Origin: a halophilic archaeon SHRA6
Lineage (GTDB): Archaea > Halobacteriota > Halobacteria > Halobacteriales > Haloferacaceae
Length of the DNA stretch: 64,000 nucleotides
Reading direction: 5' to 3'
NCBI GenBank assembly: GCA_005239175.1
Contig: SOPS01000001.1
Coordinates: 620,001-684,000 of the forward strand
The notes under the pieces are model-generated. The model saw only the letters and a program-made list of their open reading frames with translations, did no database searches and was not told the origin of the DNA. Position 1 is the first letter of the stretch. Each line of letters starts with the position of its first letter. Positions 54,288-62,554 of this stretch are shown one piece after another. The translations under genes and the position numbers were made by a program.

Positions 54288-55376
54288 TCAAGAACCGACC
54301 GACACAATCCGAACAGCGTCAGGGTCGAACGCGAGTGTCACCTGCCCGTCGATCGGATCGGTTGTCCGCACGAGGAGTTCGGTTTCGCCCCACGAGACGT
54401 GAACTCGAGTCGTTTCACCGAGAAACTCGGAACTGACGACCGACCCAGTCAGTCGGTTCAACTCTCCGCCCGACTTTTTACCGCGGTCATCCTCACTAGC
54501 CGTCACTGACACGTATTCCGGACGGACACAGATCGTTACGGTATCGCCGCGGTCGATCGACCGATCCGCCGGAATCGCCGCGTGAATGGAAGCGCCTTCG
54601 ATGGCGATCGTCGCCGTCTCATCATCCTGCTCAATCACTGTCACGCGGCCGGAAAACACGTTGTTGTCACCGACGAACCGTGCGACGAACGGCGTGTCTG
54701 GTCGCCGATAGATCGCCTGTGGGGTCCCGATCTGTTCGATCGCACCCCCCGAAAGTACGGCGACGCGATCGGAGACAGACAGCGCCTCTTCTTGATCGTG
54801 CGTGACGTAGACGGTCGTGATTCCCAGTTCAGACTGAATGCGCTTGAGCTGGAGTCGAAGCGACTCCCGAAGCTGGGCGTCGAGCGCGCTCATCGGCTCG
54901 TCAAGCAACAGCACGCGCGGTCCCGGCGCGAGTGCTCGCGCGAGCGCAACTCGCTGTTGTTGCCCGCCGGATAGCGAGTCGGGGTCGCGATCGTCCATTC
55001 CGGCCAGATCCACGAGCGCCAACAGCTCCTGAACTCGTTCGTCCGGCGACAGATCGCCCGGAGGGTCTGTGAACTGGAGGCCGTAGCCGACGTTTTCGGC
55101 AACAGTCATGTGCGGAAACAGCGCGTAGTTCTGGAAGACGACGCCAACCCCGCGGTTCTCCGGCGGAACACCCGCGACGTCCTCGCCGTCGAAGCGGATC
55201 GTCCCGCTCGTCGGCTCCTCGAAGCCCGCGATCAGCCGCAGCGTCGTGGTCTTCCCGCAGCCGGAGGGACCCACGAGCGTAAAGAACTCGCTGTCGGCGA
55301 TCGACAGCGTTGCGTCGGCGATTGCAGTTGTCTCTCCGTACCGTTTCGACACGCCGTCGAGTTCGATCGTCGTCAT
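54288..55376 (-). CDS. thiQ: ABC transporter ATP-binding protein of a thiamine-type importer
   Basis: 362 residues. Walker A GPSGCGKTT (about 37-45), the Q-loop, the signature LSGGQQQRVALARAL, Walker B VLLLDEPMSALD and the switch VYVTHDQEEALS are all present, followed by a TOBE-like C-terminal domain (about 240-360). This is the Fbp/Pot/Thi subfamily. Substrate assignment rests on the binding protein two genes upstream. It is the last gene of thiB-thiP-thiQ, 40 nt after the permease. Confidence 0.85.
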   Translation of the reverse strand: MTTIELDGVSKRYGETTAIADATLSIADSEFFTLVGPSGCGKTTTLRLIAGFEEPTSGTIRFDGEDVAGVPPENRGVGVVFQNYALFPHMTVAENVGYGLQFTDPPGDLSPDERVQELLALVDLAGMDDRDPDSLSGGQQQRVALARALAPGPRVLLLDEPMSALDAQLRESLRLQLKRIQSELGITTVYVTHDQEEALSVSDRVAVLSGGAIEQIGTPQAIYRRPDTPFVARFVGDNNVFSGRVTVIEQDDETATIAIEGASIHAAIPADRSIDRGDTVTICVRPEYVSVTASEDDRGKKSGGELNRLTGSVVSSEFLGETTRVHVSWGETELLVRTTDPIDGQVTLAFDPDAVRIVSVGS

Positions 55377-55416
55377 CGATTGTGCCCTCCGTTACTCACA
55401 GTCCATCCGCCGTTTC

Positions 55417-57249
55417 TCACAGTCCACCACCTCGTTCTTCAACATCGCCGCCGAAGCGATCGACGACGACGAAGCTCGCCGCCGTCACAACCAGTAAAAC
55501 ACACCCCATCGCAGTCGCCGGACCGAGCCGCCGCCCGAGGTATCGTTCGATCGCCACGGGCATCGTGTACTCTCCCGAGCCGGTCGCGAGCACGATCGTC
55601 GAGTTGAACTCGCCGATGCTGATCGCGACGGCGAAGGCCGCCCCGGCGACGACGCCAGCCCGGACCAACGGGAGCTCAATGTCGAGGAGCGTTCTCGTGC
55701 GTGTCGCCCCGAGGCTCCGTGCAGACTCAATCATTGATCGATCGATTGCCGCAAGTCCGGGCGTCACGTTACGGGTAACGAAGGGATACGCGCTCACGGC
55801 GTGGGCGGCGACGATCGCCAGCGAGCCGCCGACCGCGATCCGCCAGCCGGCGATCTCGACGCCAAACACCAGCCCGCGAAGCAGTCCGAGCCCCACGATG
55901 ATCCCCGAAACCGCGAGCGGGGCCATGGCGATCGCGTCAACGAGCTTCCGGCCACGGTAGCGCCGCGTGGTCACCACCGAGACGACGACACCCATCGGCA
56001 CGGCGACGGCGAGGGTTCCAAGTGCAAACATGAGCGAGTTTCGGATAGCTCCGAGCGGGCGGACCTGAAAGCTCGCGCCCGTCGCCTGTCGTTCGACTAA
56101 GAACGCGTAGTGCGCCAGCGTAAACGAGCCGTCGCTGGCGGTAACGCTCGCAAGAATCATGCTGACGATCGGGCTGAGGAAGACGAATGCCGCGATCACG
56201 GCGTAGCCGGCGATCGCGAGCCGAGTCATAGCTGCCTTGGGTGTCCACCGATCAGGGAGTAACGACCGCCGTGGCGGTGGGTGGACCCCGCGGCGAGAAA
56301 TTCGTTTGGCGTCCTCGTAGCGAAGATAGCCGTACAGCAACCCGAGTGAGATCACGAGCTCAATAATTGCAAGCGCCGCGGCCTCCGTGTAGTTGAGATT
56401 GATGAGCTGGCGGTAGATGAACACCTCAATCGTTGCCAGCCCGTAGCCACCGAGCGCGAGGACGATCGGAAACGACGCGAAGGTGAAAATGAACGTCAGC
56501 GCCGCACCCATCAAAATCGCGGGCATGAGTTGGGGAACGACCACATCGAGCGTGGCTCGCAGCGGTGACGCGCCAAGGCTCCGGGCGGTTTCGATCGCTC
56601 GGGCGTCCACTGACTCCCAGGCGGCGGTCACGATCCGCGCGACGAGCGGCGCGTTATAGAACGCATGGGCGATCAAAATCGCCTTGAGCGTGAACATGAG
56701 TTCGACGGGCCCGAGCCCGACGATCGCGAGCGCGCTGTTGAGCGTGCCGTTCCTGCCGAAGGTCGCGACGAAGCCGACTGCGACCATGATCGACGGCAGC
56801 ACGAACGGCAAGATCGTCAGCGACCGTAGCGTCCGCCGACCCGGAAACTCGAACCGCGCGAGCAGCCACGCCGCGGGCAGCCCGATCGCGACGCTGAGCA
56901 CAGTCGAGAGCGCAGCTTGATAGGCCGTAAACGCGAAGATGTCAAGGTAGAACCGATCGGTGAGGATGTCGACGAACGCCGAAAGCGTGGGCGATCCGTC
57001 GACGACCACCGCCTCGATAAAGACAGTCGAGACCGGATAAAAAAAGACCACAACCAGGAGGGCTGCGGTCACGATCGCACCCGCCTGGAGCGCGCGGGCT
57101 TCTGTCCCGCGGACGAGTCGACCTCGGCGGTCGTCAGACCGGCCTGTAGAGCGAGAGGCCTCGTCAGCGGTATCCGCGTCGCTTACGGGGGCGTCGACTC
57201 CCCCATCAGTTGCCGGCGAACTGTCGGTTCCAGGCGTCGACCCAGTCAC
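55417..57249 (-). CDS. thiP: ABC transporter permease, fused two-domain (ThiP/FbpB type)
   Basis: 610 residues with about 12 membrane helices in two homologous halves. Each carries an EAA-like loop (WESVDARAIETARSLGASPL and IDRSMIESARSLGATRTRTL). The acidic N-terminal 50 residues are disordered. The first 44 nt overlap the end of the binding-protein gene, an unusually long overlap; translation could start at a later GTG. It forms the membrane channel of the importer. Confidence 0.88.
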   Translation of the reverse strand: MTGSTPGTDSSPATDGGVDAPVSDADTADEASRSTGRSDDRRGRLVRGTEARALQAGAIVTAALLVVVFFYPVSTVFIEAVVVDGSPTLSAFVDILTDRFYLDIFAFTAYQAALSTVLSVAIGLPAAWLLARFEFPGRRTLRSLTILPFVLPSIMVAVGFVATFGRNGTLNSALAIVGLGPVELMFTLKAILIAHAFYNAPLVARIVTAAWESVDARAIETARSLGASPLRATLDVVVPQLMPAILMGAALTFIFTFASFPIVLALGGYGLATIEVFIYRQLINLNYTEAAALAIIELVISLGLLYGYLRYEDAKRISRRGVHPPPRRSLLPDRWTPKAAMTRLAIAGYAVIAAFVFLSPIVSMILASVTASDGSFTLAHYAFLVERQATGASFQVRPLGAIRNSLMFALGTLAVAVPMGVVVSVVTTRRYRGRKLVDAIAMAPLAVSGIIVGLGLLRGLVFGVEIAGWRIAVGGSLAIVAAHAVSAYPFVTRNVTPGLAAIDRSMIESARSLGATRTRTLLDIELPLVRAGVVAGAAFAVAISIGEFNSTIVLATGSGEYTMPVAIERYLGRRLGPATAMGCVLLVVTAASFVVVDRFGGDVEERGGGL

Positions 57250-58375
57250 TGAGATTCCCTTGGAGTTCGTCGTACGTGAACGTCACTGGTTCTGGCGGCT
57301 CATGGGCGAACTCGTCGTACTCGGGGTCGAGCTCCGCGGTCGAGGTGGCCGGGAAGACGACGTTTCGCTCGGCAATTTCACCCTGAACGTCCGGCCGAAG
57401 CACGAACGACATGAACGACTCGGCGAGATCGATCGCCTCGCTGTCCGCAAAGCGTGCCATGCCCTCCGGGTTCGCGTACGCCTGATCGTTGAGGAACCGG
57501 ATCTGGTGTTTGCTGAGGTCTGCGTCCTCCATGTTTGCGAACACCTGATCGGTCGAGTACGAGACGACCATCGGTGCTTCACCCTCGGTGTACGCCGCGT
57601 ACGAGTCCGACCACGACCCAAGGACCCGAACGTCGTTGTCCTGTAGCTCTGCCCAGTAGTCGAGGTACTCCTCTTCACCGATCGTGTAGATCGTGTGCAA
57701 CAGAAACGCCCGGCCCGTCTGGCTTTCGGGACTCTGTGCGAGCAGCTCTCCGCGGTGGTCTTCCTCGAGCAGTCCCTCGAACGTCTCCGGAGCCTCGGTC
57801 TCGTTCTCGTCGTATACGAGGCTGATGTAGCCGGTTTCGAACGGGACCGCGCGGTTGTCTGGATCGAACACCAGTTGCTCGCGAATGTCGGCTGCCCCCT
57901 CGATCTCTCCTGCGGCCGCAAATAGCGATTCGTCGGCGTTTTCGTCAACCCGGATCAGATCGTCTGTGGTGACTCCGAGGTAGAGGTCGGCCTCGATCGT
58001 CGAGCCGGCGTTCGATCGCTCGATATAGTTGTTGAGCCCGTTCGAGGGCGTCTCCCAGACGAGTTCGACGTCGTATTCGTCCTCGAACGCGCCCTTGAGC
58101 CACTCGCCAGGGCTGGTGCTTGGGGCGTCCAGGAATGATTCGTACGTACCGACGGTCAGCGTCGTCGGCTCGTCATCGCTATCGCCGTTTGCGGTGCCGT
58201 CGTCGCTGCCGTTGGCGTTTCCGTCGTCACCGCCGTTGCCGCCGTCGTCTCCGTTCCCATTGCCGTCATCTCCGTTTCCGTTGCCGGTCCGCTCGGCGGA
58301 ACACCCTGCAAGCAGAACCGCGGTCCCGGCCGCGCCAGCCGATCGGATGAACCGTCGCCTGTCTATGTTTGTCAT
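57206..58375 (-). CDS. thiB: Thiamine-binding-protein-like lipoprotein of an ABC importer
   Basis: 389 residues. A twin-arginine signal (DRRRFIRSAGAAGTAVLLAG) with lipobox cysteine 25 is followed by a Gly/Asn/Asp-rich linker (about 30-72). The substrate-binding domain has TLTVGTYESFLDAPSTSPGE, FEDEYDVELVWETPSNGLNN and STIEADLYLGVTTDDLIRV, matching the TbpA family that binds thiamine or its phosphates. The start at 58375 is chosen for the signal; the in-frame extension to 58507 is rejected. A hairpin-like CACTGGG...CCAGT sequence directly precedes the start. Confidence 0.85.
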   Translation of the reverse strand: MTNIDRRRFIRSAGAAGTAVLLAGCSAERTGNGNGDDGNGNGDDGGNGGDDGNANGSDDGTANGDSDDEPTTLTVGTYESFLDAPSTSPGEWLKGAFEDEYDVELVWETPSNGLNNYIERSNAGSTIEADLYLGVTTDDLIRVDENADESLFAAAGEIEGAADIREQLVFDPDNRAVPFETGYISLVYDENETEAPETFEGLLEEDHRGELLAQSPESQTGRAFLLHTIYTIGEEEYLDYWAELQDNDVRVLGSWSDSYAAYTEGEAPMVVSYSTDQVFANMEDADLSKHQIRFLNDQAYANPEGMARFADSEAIDLAESFMSFVLRPDVQGEIAERNVVFPATSTAELDPEYDEFAHEPPEPVTFTYDELQGNLSDWVDAWNRQFAGN

Positions 58376-58533
58376 TACTGGATAATCACACCCAGTGGTA
58401 CTTATGCCATCCGATCGGCGCACAGGGCTCGAAGAATGAGCAGCAGCGATCGCTGGTTCGAACCCGGAGCCCTCGCAGTGAACGGTCTGCTTGCGTTTTG
58501 TAAACAAGTCTACTTTCTATTCAAAAACGTTTC

Positions 58534-58545
58534 TTTAGTAATAAC
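58534..58545 (+). promoter_or_regulatory. Candidate promoter of the eut operon
   Basis: TTTAGTAATAAC is the best TATA-like element upstream of eutB; initiation about 27 nt downstream gives a leader of about 28 nt before the ATG at 58594. The 218-nt region between the divergent thiB and eutB starts is notably AT-rich here. No riboswitch could be recognised. Confidence 0.45.
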
Positions 58546-58593
58546 CCACAAAAGTTGAAGACAGTTGGTGAGAATCCCACACATAGAAAAAAG

Positions 58594-59958
58594 ATGGCAA
58601 TTACCTCTGCAATCGGTAGGGAACGCACAACATTCGACTCGGTGACAGAGGTACTCGCAAAAGCCAACGAGCGCAAGACTGGCGACGAGCTTGCGGGTGT
58701 CGCTGCCCGATCGGATGCCGAACGCGTTGCCGCCAAAGACGCACTGAGCCAGCTCACACTTGAAACACTCCGGGAGAATCCAGTTGTTCCCTACGAAGAC
58801 GATGAAGTCACCCGAGTGATCCAAGACACCGTCCGCGAGCCAGTCTACGAGCGAATCCGCGACTGGACAGTCGGTGAACTCCGTGAGTTCCTCGTCGACA
58901 GCAACACGACCGACGAAGACATTAGCGCGATCCGCCCCGGGTTGACAAGCGAGATGATCGCGGCGGTCGCGAAGCTGATGTCCGACATGGATCTCGTCTT
59001 GGTTGCTTCAAAACTGACGGTGACCGCTCGCTGTAACAATACGATCGGCGAGCCCGGCCGGCTCTCGTTTCGCTTGCAACCGAACGATCCGGCCGACGAC
59101 ATCGATAACATCCTCGATTCGACTCGTGAGGGACTCGCCTACGGCGTTGGCGATGCAGTCATTGGTGTCAACCCCGTGACTGACAACGTCGCAACGACGA
59201 CCGAGATATTGGAGGCGACCCGCGGAATCATCGACGAATACGAGATTCCGACCCAGAACTGTTGTCTCTCGCACGTGACAACCCAGATGGATGCAATCCG
59301 TGAGGGAGCACCGGCGGACCTGATCTTTCAGAGTCTCGCGGGTACGGAAGCCGGCAACGACGAGTTCGGCGTCGATGTCGAGATGCTCGACGAGGCCTAC
59401 GAGCTCGGAAAAAAGCGGTGTAGCTCTGCCGGCCCGAACATCATGTACTTCGAGACCGGCCAGGGCTCGGAACTTTCTGGTGACGCCCACCATGACGTCG
59501 ACCAGGTGACGCTGGAAGCGCGGTGTTACGGGCTTGCCAAGCGGTACGATCCGTTCATCGTCAACACCGTTGTTGGCTTCATCGGCCCCGAATACCTCTA
59601 TGACGGCAAGCAGGTGATCCGCGCTGGGCTCGAAGATGTCTTCATGGGGAAGCTGCACGGCATTTCGATGGGCATCGACGCCTGCTACACCAACCACATT
59701 CAGGCCGATCAAAACGATATCGAGCGACTGGCGATGTTGCTCGCAACGGCCGCGAACTACTTTATCACGGTTCCGATGGGCGACGATGTGATGCTCAACT
59801 ACCAATCCAACAGCTACCACGACGCCGCCTCACTCTGGGAGTTACACGACCTTCGGCCGGCGGCTGCCTTCGAAGAGTGGCTCGAAGAGATGGGCATCAT
59901 GCACGAGGGGCGACTCACGGAGAAGGCGGGCGATCCAACGCTATTCGCTGGAGGATAA
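58594..59958 (+). CDS. eutB: Ethanolamine ammonia-lyase large (catalytic) subunit
   Basis: 454 residues, close to bacterial EutB (about 453). Conserved segments in order: ARCNNTIGEPGRLSFRLQPN, GDAVIGVNPVTDNVATTTEI, IPTQNCCLSHVTTQMDAI, MYFETGQGSELSGDAHHDVD, FIVNTVVGFIGPEYLYDGKQ and GIDACYTNHIQADQND. With EutC and adenosylcobalamin it converts ethanolamine to acetaldehyde and ammonia by a radical mechanism. The ATG at 58594 matches the family start; an in-frame TTG at 58555 is less likely. eutC follows by 4 nt. Confidence 0.96.
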   Translation: MAITSAIGRERTTFDSVTEVLAKANERKTGDELAGVAARSDAERVAAKDALSQLTLETLRENPVVPYEDDEVTRVIQDTVREPVYERIRDWTVGELREFLVDSNTTDEDISAIRPGLTSEMIAAVAKLMSDMDLVLVASKLTVTARCNNTIGEPGRLSFRLQPNDPADDIDNILDSTREGLAYGVGDAVIGVNPVTDNVATTTEILEATRGIIDEYEIPTQNCCLSHVTTQMDAIREGAPADLIFQSLAGTEAGNDEFGVDVEMLDEAYELGKKRCSSAGPNIMYFETGQGSELSGDAHHDVDQVTLEARCYGLAKRYDPFIVNTVVGFIGPEYLYDGKQVIRAGLEDVFMGKLHGISMGIDACYTNHIQADQNDIERLAMLLATAANYFITVPMGDDVMLNYQSNSYHDAASLWELHDLRPAAAFEEWLEEMGIMHEGRLTEKAGDPTLFAGG

Positions 59959-59962
59959 CCCA

Positions 59963-60712
59963 ATGACAACCACCAATCCACCGAACGACCACGACGACCG
60001 TCTCGATCGCATTGCCGACCGCAACCCCTCTCGGCTTGGCGTGGGGCGGGCAGGGTCGCGGCCACGAACAGAGACATTGCTGGAATTCCGATCGGATCAC
60101 GGGATCGCTCGGGATGCGGTTCAGAGCCACGTCAGCGACGCACTCGTCGAGGAGATGGGGCTCTTTGCCGTCCAAACACTCGTCGAAGACAAAGATGAGT
60201 ATCTTGCCCGACCTGATAAGGGTCGAGAGATCTCCGCGGAGACTGCCGAGTTGCTTCGTGAGGAATGCCAACAATCACCGCAGGTACAGCTGATCGTTGC
60301 TGATGGCCTGAGTTCGATGGCGATCGAGAAGAACATTCCCGATCTCCTGCCGATTCTCCTCGATGGACTCGACCAGCGGGGACTTGACGTCGGGACGCCG
60401 ATTTTTGTGACCTACGGCCGGGTTGACGTCATGGATGCAATCGGCGAGGAGCTCGACGCCGAATCCTGTCTGGTCCTGATCGGCGAGCGGCCCGGACTGG
60501 CAACTGCCGAAAGTCTGAGTGCCTACATGGTCTACGGGCCCGAACGCGGGACGCCGACGGCGAAAAAAACGGTTATTTCCAATATCCATGCTGGTGGGCT
60601 GCCACCGGTCGAAGCCGGCGCTGAAATTGTCGATCTGATCGCCGAGATGTGTGACAAACAGGCCAGCGGCCTCGACCTTACTGCCGCAGACCGTGAGTTC
60701 GCGAAGGGCTAA
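59963..60712 (+). CDS. eutC: Ethanolamine ammonia-lyase small subunit
   Basis: 249 residues. SRLGVGRAGSRPRTETLLEF, QLIVADGLSSMAIEKNIPDL, VLIGERPGLATAESLSAYMV and TVISNIHAGGLPPVEAGAEI correspond to EutC, which helps bind adenosylcobalamin. The N-terminal microcompartment-targeting helix found in many bacterial EutC proteins is replaced by a short polar stretch. It is the middle gene of eutB-eutC-eutA. Confidence 0.95.
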   Translation: MTTTNPPNDHDDRLDRIADRNPSRLGVGRAGSRPRTETLLEFRSDHGIARDAVQSHVSDALVEEMGLFAVQTLVEDKDEYLARPDKGREISAETAELLREECQQSPQVQLIVADGLSSMAIEKNIPDLLPILLDGLDQRGLDVGTPIFVTYGRVDVMDAIGEELDAESCLVLIGERPGLATAESLSAYMVYGPERGTPTAKKTVISNIHAGGLPPVEAGAEIVDLIAEMCDKQASGLDLTAADREFAKG

Positions 60713-60739
60713 AGCTGCGGACACCGAAGCAGCGTAGCA

Positions 60740-62197
60740 ATGGTATTCGACCCGCCCACCGATGCTGCGACGCTCACAAGCGTCGGGATCGACGTTGGGA
60801 CCACAACCACCCATGTCGTCGTCAGCGAGCTAGCGGTCGAATCCGCCGGCGGTTCGGGAACCGAGAAACTCGCGATCGGCGATCGGACCGTTCGCTTTCG
60901 CGGCCCAGTTCACGAAACACCACTCGTCGATCCTGAAACCGTTGACATAGATGCGGTCTCCGAACTCATCGCGTCTGACCTCAAGACCGCTGGCGTAGCT
61001 CCTGAGGAGATCGATACCGGTGCAGTCATCGTCACCGGTGAGACGGCCCGCACCGCGAACGCGGAGCCGCTGGCGCACCAGCTCGCCGATGAGAGCGGGA
61101 GCTTCGTCGTTGCCACCGCCGGCGCAGCACTTGAGGCAATCCTGGCTGGGCAGGGTGCTGGATCGGCCGCCTACGCCGCTGATTCGGAAGCAACGATTGC
61201 GAACGTCGATGTCGGCGGCGGCACAACGAACACCGCGATTTTCGACCCCGACGGCGTTGTCGAAACCCGGTGTCTCGACGTTGGTGGACGGCTGGTCGGG
61301 ATTACCGACGGGAAAATAACGAAACTGGCTGATCCAGCCCGTACGATCAGTGAAGCGCACGGCCTTGGTCTTTCAGTTGGCGACCCCGTCGATCGAGAGA
61401 ACCTGTCCGCGCTTGCAGCGGCGATGGCTGTCCTCGTGATCGACTCGCTTCTCGGCCCGCCGTACGATCCGCTCACACGGCAGCTGTCGATCGGATCGCT
61501 CCCAGACGAGCCACAGGCGATCGATTCGGTCGTCTTTACTGGCGGGGTCGGCCGACTGATTGGTGAGTATACTGCGGCTGCCGAGGGCGATCTATTTGCC
61601 TACAACGACCTCGGGCCGTTGCTTGCTGCGGAACTCGCAGACGCGGCCGCTGACGCAGGGATGACAGTGACACGGCTCTCGGAGGATTTGCGTGCAACTG
61701 TCATCGGTGCGGGAACGCACACAACCCAACTCAGCGGTCGAACCGTCTTCATTAAGGCCGACCTGTTGCCGCTGCGTAATCTCCCTGTACTCTCAGCTGG
61801 CTCGCTGGCCGACATCGATAGCGGCGAACTCGCCGCGACATTTTCCATGGTTCTCTCACAGGCGACTCAGCGCCATGACGTTAGAGATATCGGCGGCGTT
61901 GCAATCGCGATCGATGACATCGGTGCGCTCTCGTACGATCGGCTTCGAGAGGTTGCAGCGTCATTTGCAGCGGCGCTGCAGGACGGCTATCCCGCATCGG
62001 TTCCGATCGTTGTCGTTACTGAGCAGAACTGCGCGAAGGCACTTGGGCAGTTGCTCCGCGCTCGCTGTGCAGACAGGCCACTGACAGTGATCGATGAGCT
62101 CGCTGTTAGCACGGGTTCGTATCTCGATATTGGCGAGCCAATTGCGCACGGGGAGACGGTGCCGGCAGTGGTAAAGACGCTCGTGTTTGGCTCGTGA
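60740..62197 (+). CDS. eutA: Ethanolamine ammonia-lyase reactivating factor
   Basis: 485 residues with the actin/Hsp70-type ATPase fold: TSVGIDVGTTTTHVVVSELA (phosphate 1), IANVDVGGGTTNTAIFDPDG (phosphate 2) and VFTGGVGRLIGEYTAA (adenosine). EutA uses ATP to expel damaged cobalamin from EutBC. It lies 27 nt after eutC. Acetaldehyde dehydrogenase, transporter eutH and shell proteins are not in the window. Length and motifs are normal. Confidence 0.94.
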   Translation: MVFDPPTDAATLTSVGIDVGTTTTHVVVSELAVESAGGSGTEKLAIGDRTVRFRGPVHETPLVDPETVDIDAVSELIASDLKTAGVAPEEIDTGAVIVTGETARTANAEPLAHQLADESGSFVVATAGAALEAILAGQGAGSAAYAADSEATIANVDVGGGTTNTAIFDPDGVVETRCLDVGGRLVGITDGKITKLADPARTISEAHGLGLSVGDPVDRENLSALAAAMAVLVIDSLLGPPYDPLTRQLSIGSLPDEPQAIDSVVFTGGVGRLIGEYTAAAEGDLFAYNDLGPLLAAELADAAADAGMTVTRLSEDLRATVIGAGTHTTQLSGRTVFIKADLLPLRNLPVLSAGSLADIDSGELAATFSMVLSQATQRHDVRDIGGVAIAIDDIGALSYDRLREVAASFAAALQDGYPASVPIVVVTEQNCAKALGQLLRARCADRPLTVIDELAVSTGSYLDIGEPIAHGETVPAVVKTLVFGS

Positions 62198-62291
62198 GTA
62201 CTCCCCCGACTGCAAGGTGAGGTGAATTCACCAATTCTGACACTCATTCTGTGCCGAAAGAGACGGAACACGGAGAGCAACCAGTCGCGTC

Positions 62292-62444
62292 TCACACTGC
62301 AACAACAGAAAACGTCGCGTAGGAGACGATCGTCGCCACCACCGGCACGATGTTTTGCATCCCAATGACTCGGGCGGTGGTCGCGGGATCGAACATATCT
62401 GCGGTCTCGGCGATTCGATCGCTTGAGAGGACGGGACGGCTCAT
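62292..62444 (-). CDS. 50-residue membrane microprotein
   Basis: The reverse strand encodes MSRPVLSSDRIAETADMFDP, then ATTARVIGMQNIVP and a C-terminal hydrophobic helix VVATIVSYATFSVVAV ending at TGA. The amphipathic start and one membrane span look like a genuine small protein rather than chance. Two 32-nt tandem repeats lie immediately upstream of its start. It is divergent from the AI-2E-type permease gene. Function unknown. Confidence 0.5.
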   Translation of the reverse strand: MSRPVLSSDRIAETADMFDPATTARVIGMQNIVPVVATIVSYATFSVVAV

Positions 62445-62445
62445 A

Positions 62446-62509
62446 ATCAGGACGGTTCATCATCAGGCCGATTTCCCATCAGGACGGTTCATCATCAGGC
62501 CGATTCATC
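62446..62509. repeat. Two tandem 32-bp repeats between divergent genes
   Basis: The units start at 62446 and 62478 and share an exact 28-bp block (ATCAGGACGGTTCATCATCA plus GGCCGATT). ATCATCAGG-type sub-repeats occur inside. The array occupies the gap between the 50-residue microprotein start (62444) and the permease promoter (62526), so it could hold regulator-binding sites. Confidence 0.7.
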
Positions 62510-62525
62510 ATCGATCCCATGAATG

Positions 62526-62531
62526 TTTAGG
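62526..62531 (+). promoter_or_regulatory. TATA-like box of the AI-2E-type permease gene
   Basis: TTTAGG is centred 27 nt before the ATG at 62555, predicting a leaderless transcript and excluding the in-frame start at 62531. Confidence 0.5.
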
Positions 62532-62554
62532 TGGATCCGGCCTGTCGTGCTACC

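Noticed and set aside
58455-58464. GGTTCGAACC, resembling a tRNA T-loop
   Set aside because: The flanking bases do not form a T-stem, and no acceptor, D or anticodon stems can be folded around it.
58376-58520. TPP riboswitch upstream of the thiamine-type transporter
   Set aside because: The conserved CTGAGA and the paired THI-box segments could not be found on the minus strand; only a short CTGG/CCAG hairpin is present.
58567-58577. GGTGAGAATCC near the eutB start, resembling part of a cobalamin riboswitch
   Set aside because: Only about 16 nt remain before the ATG, so the conserved core and B12 box cannot fit. The match is likely chance.
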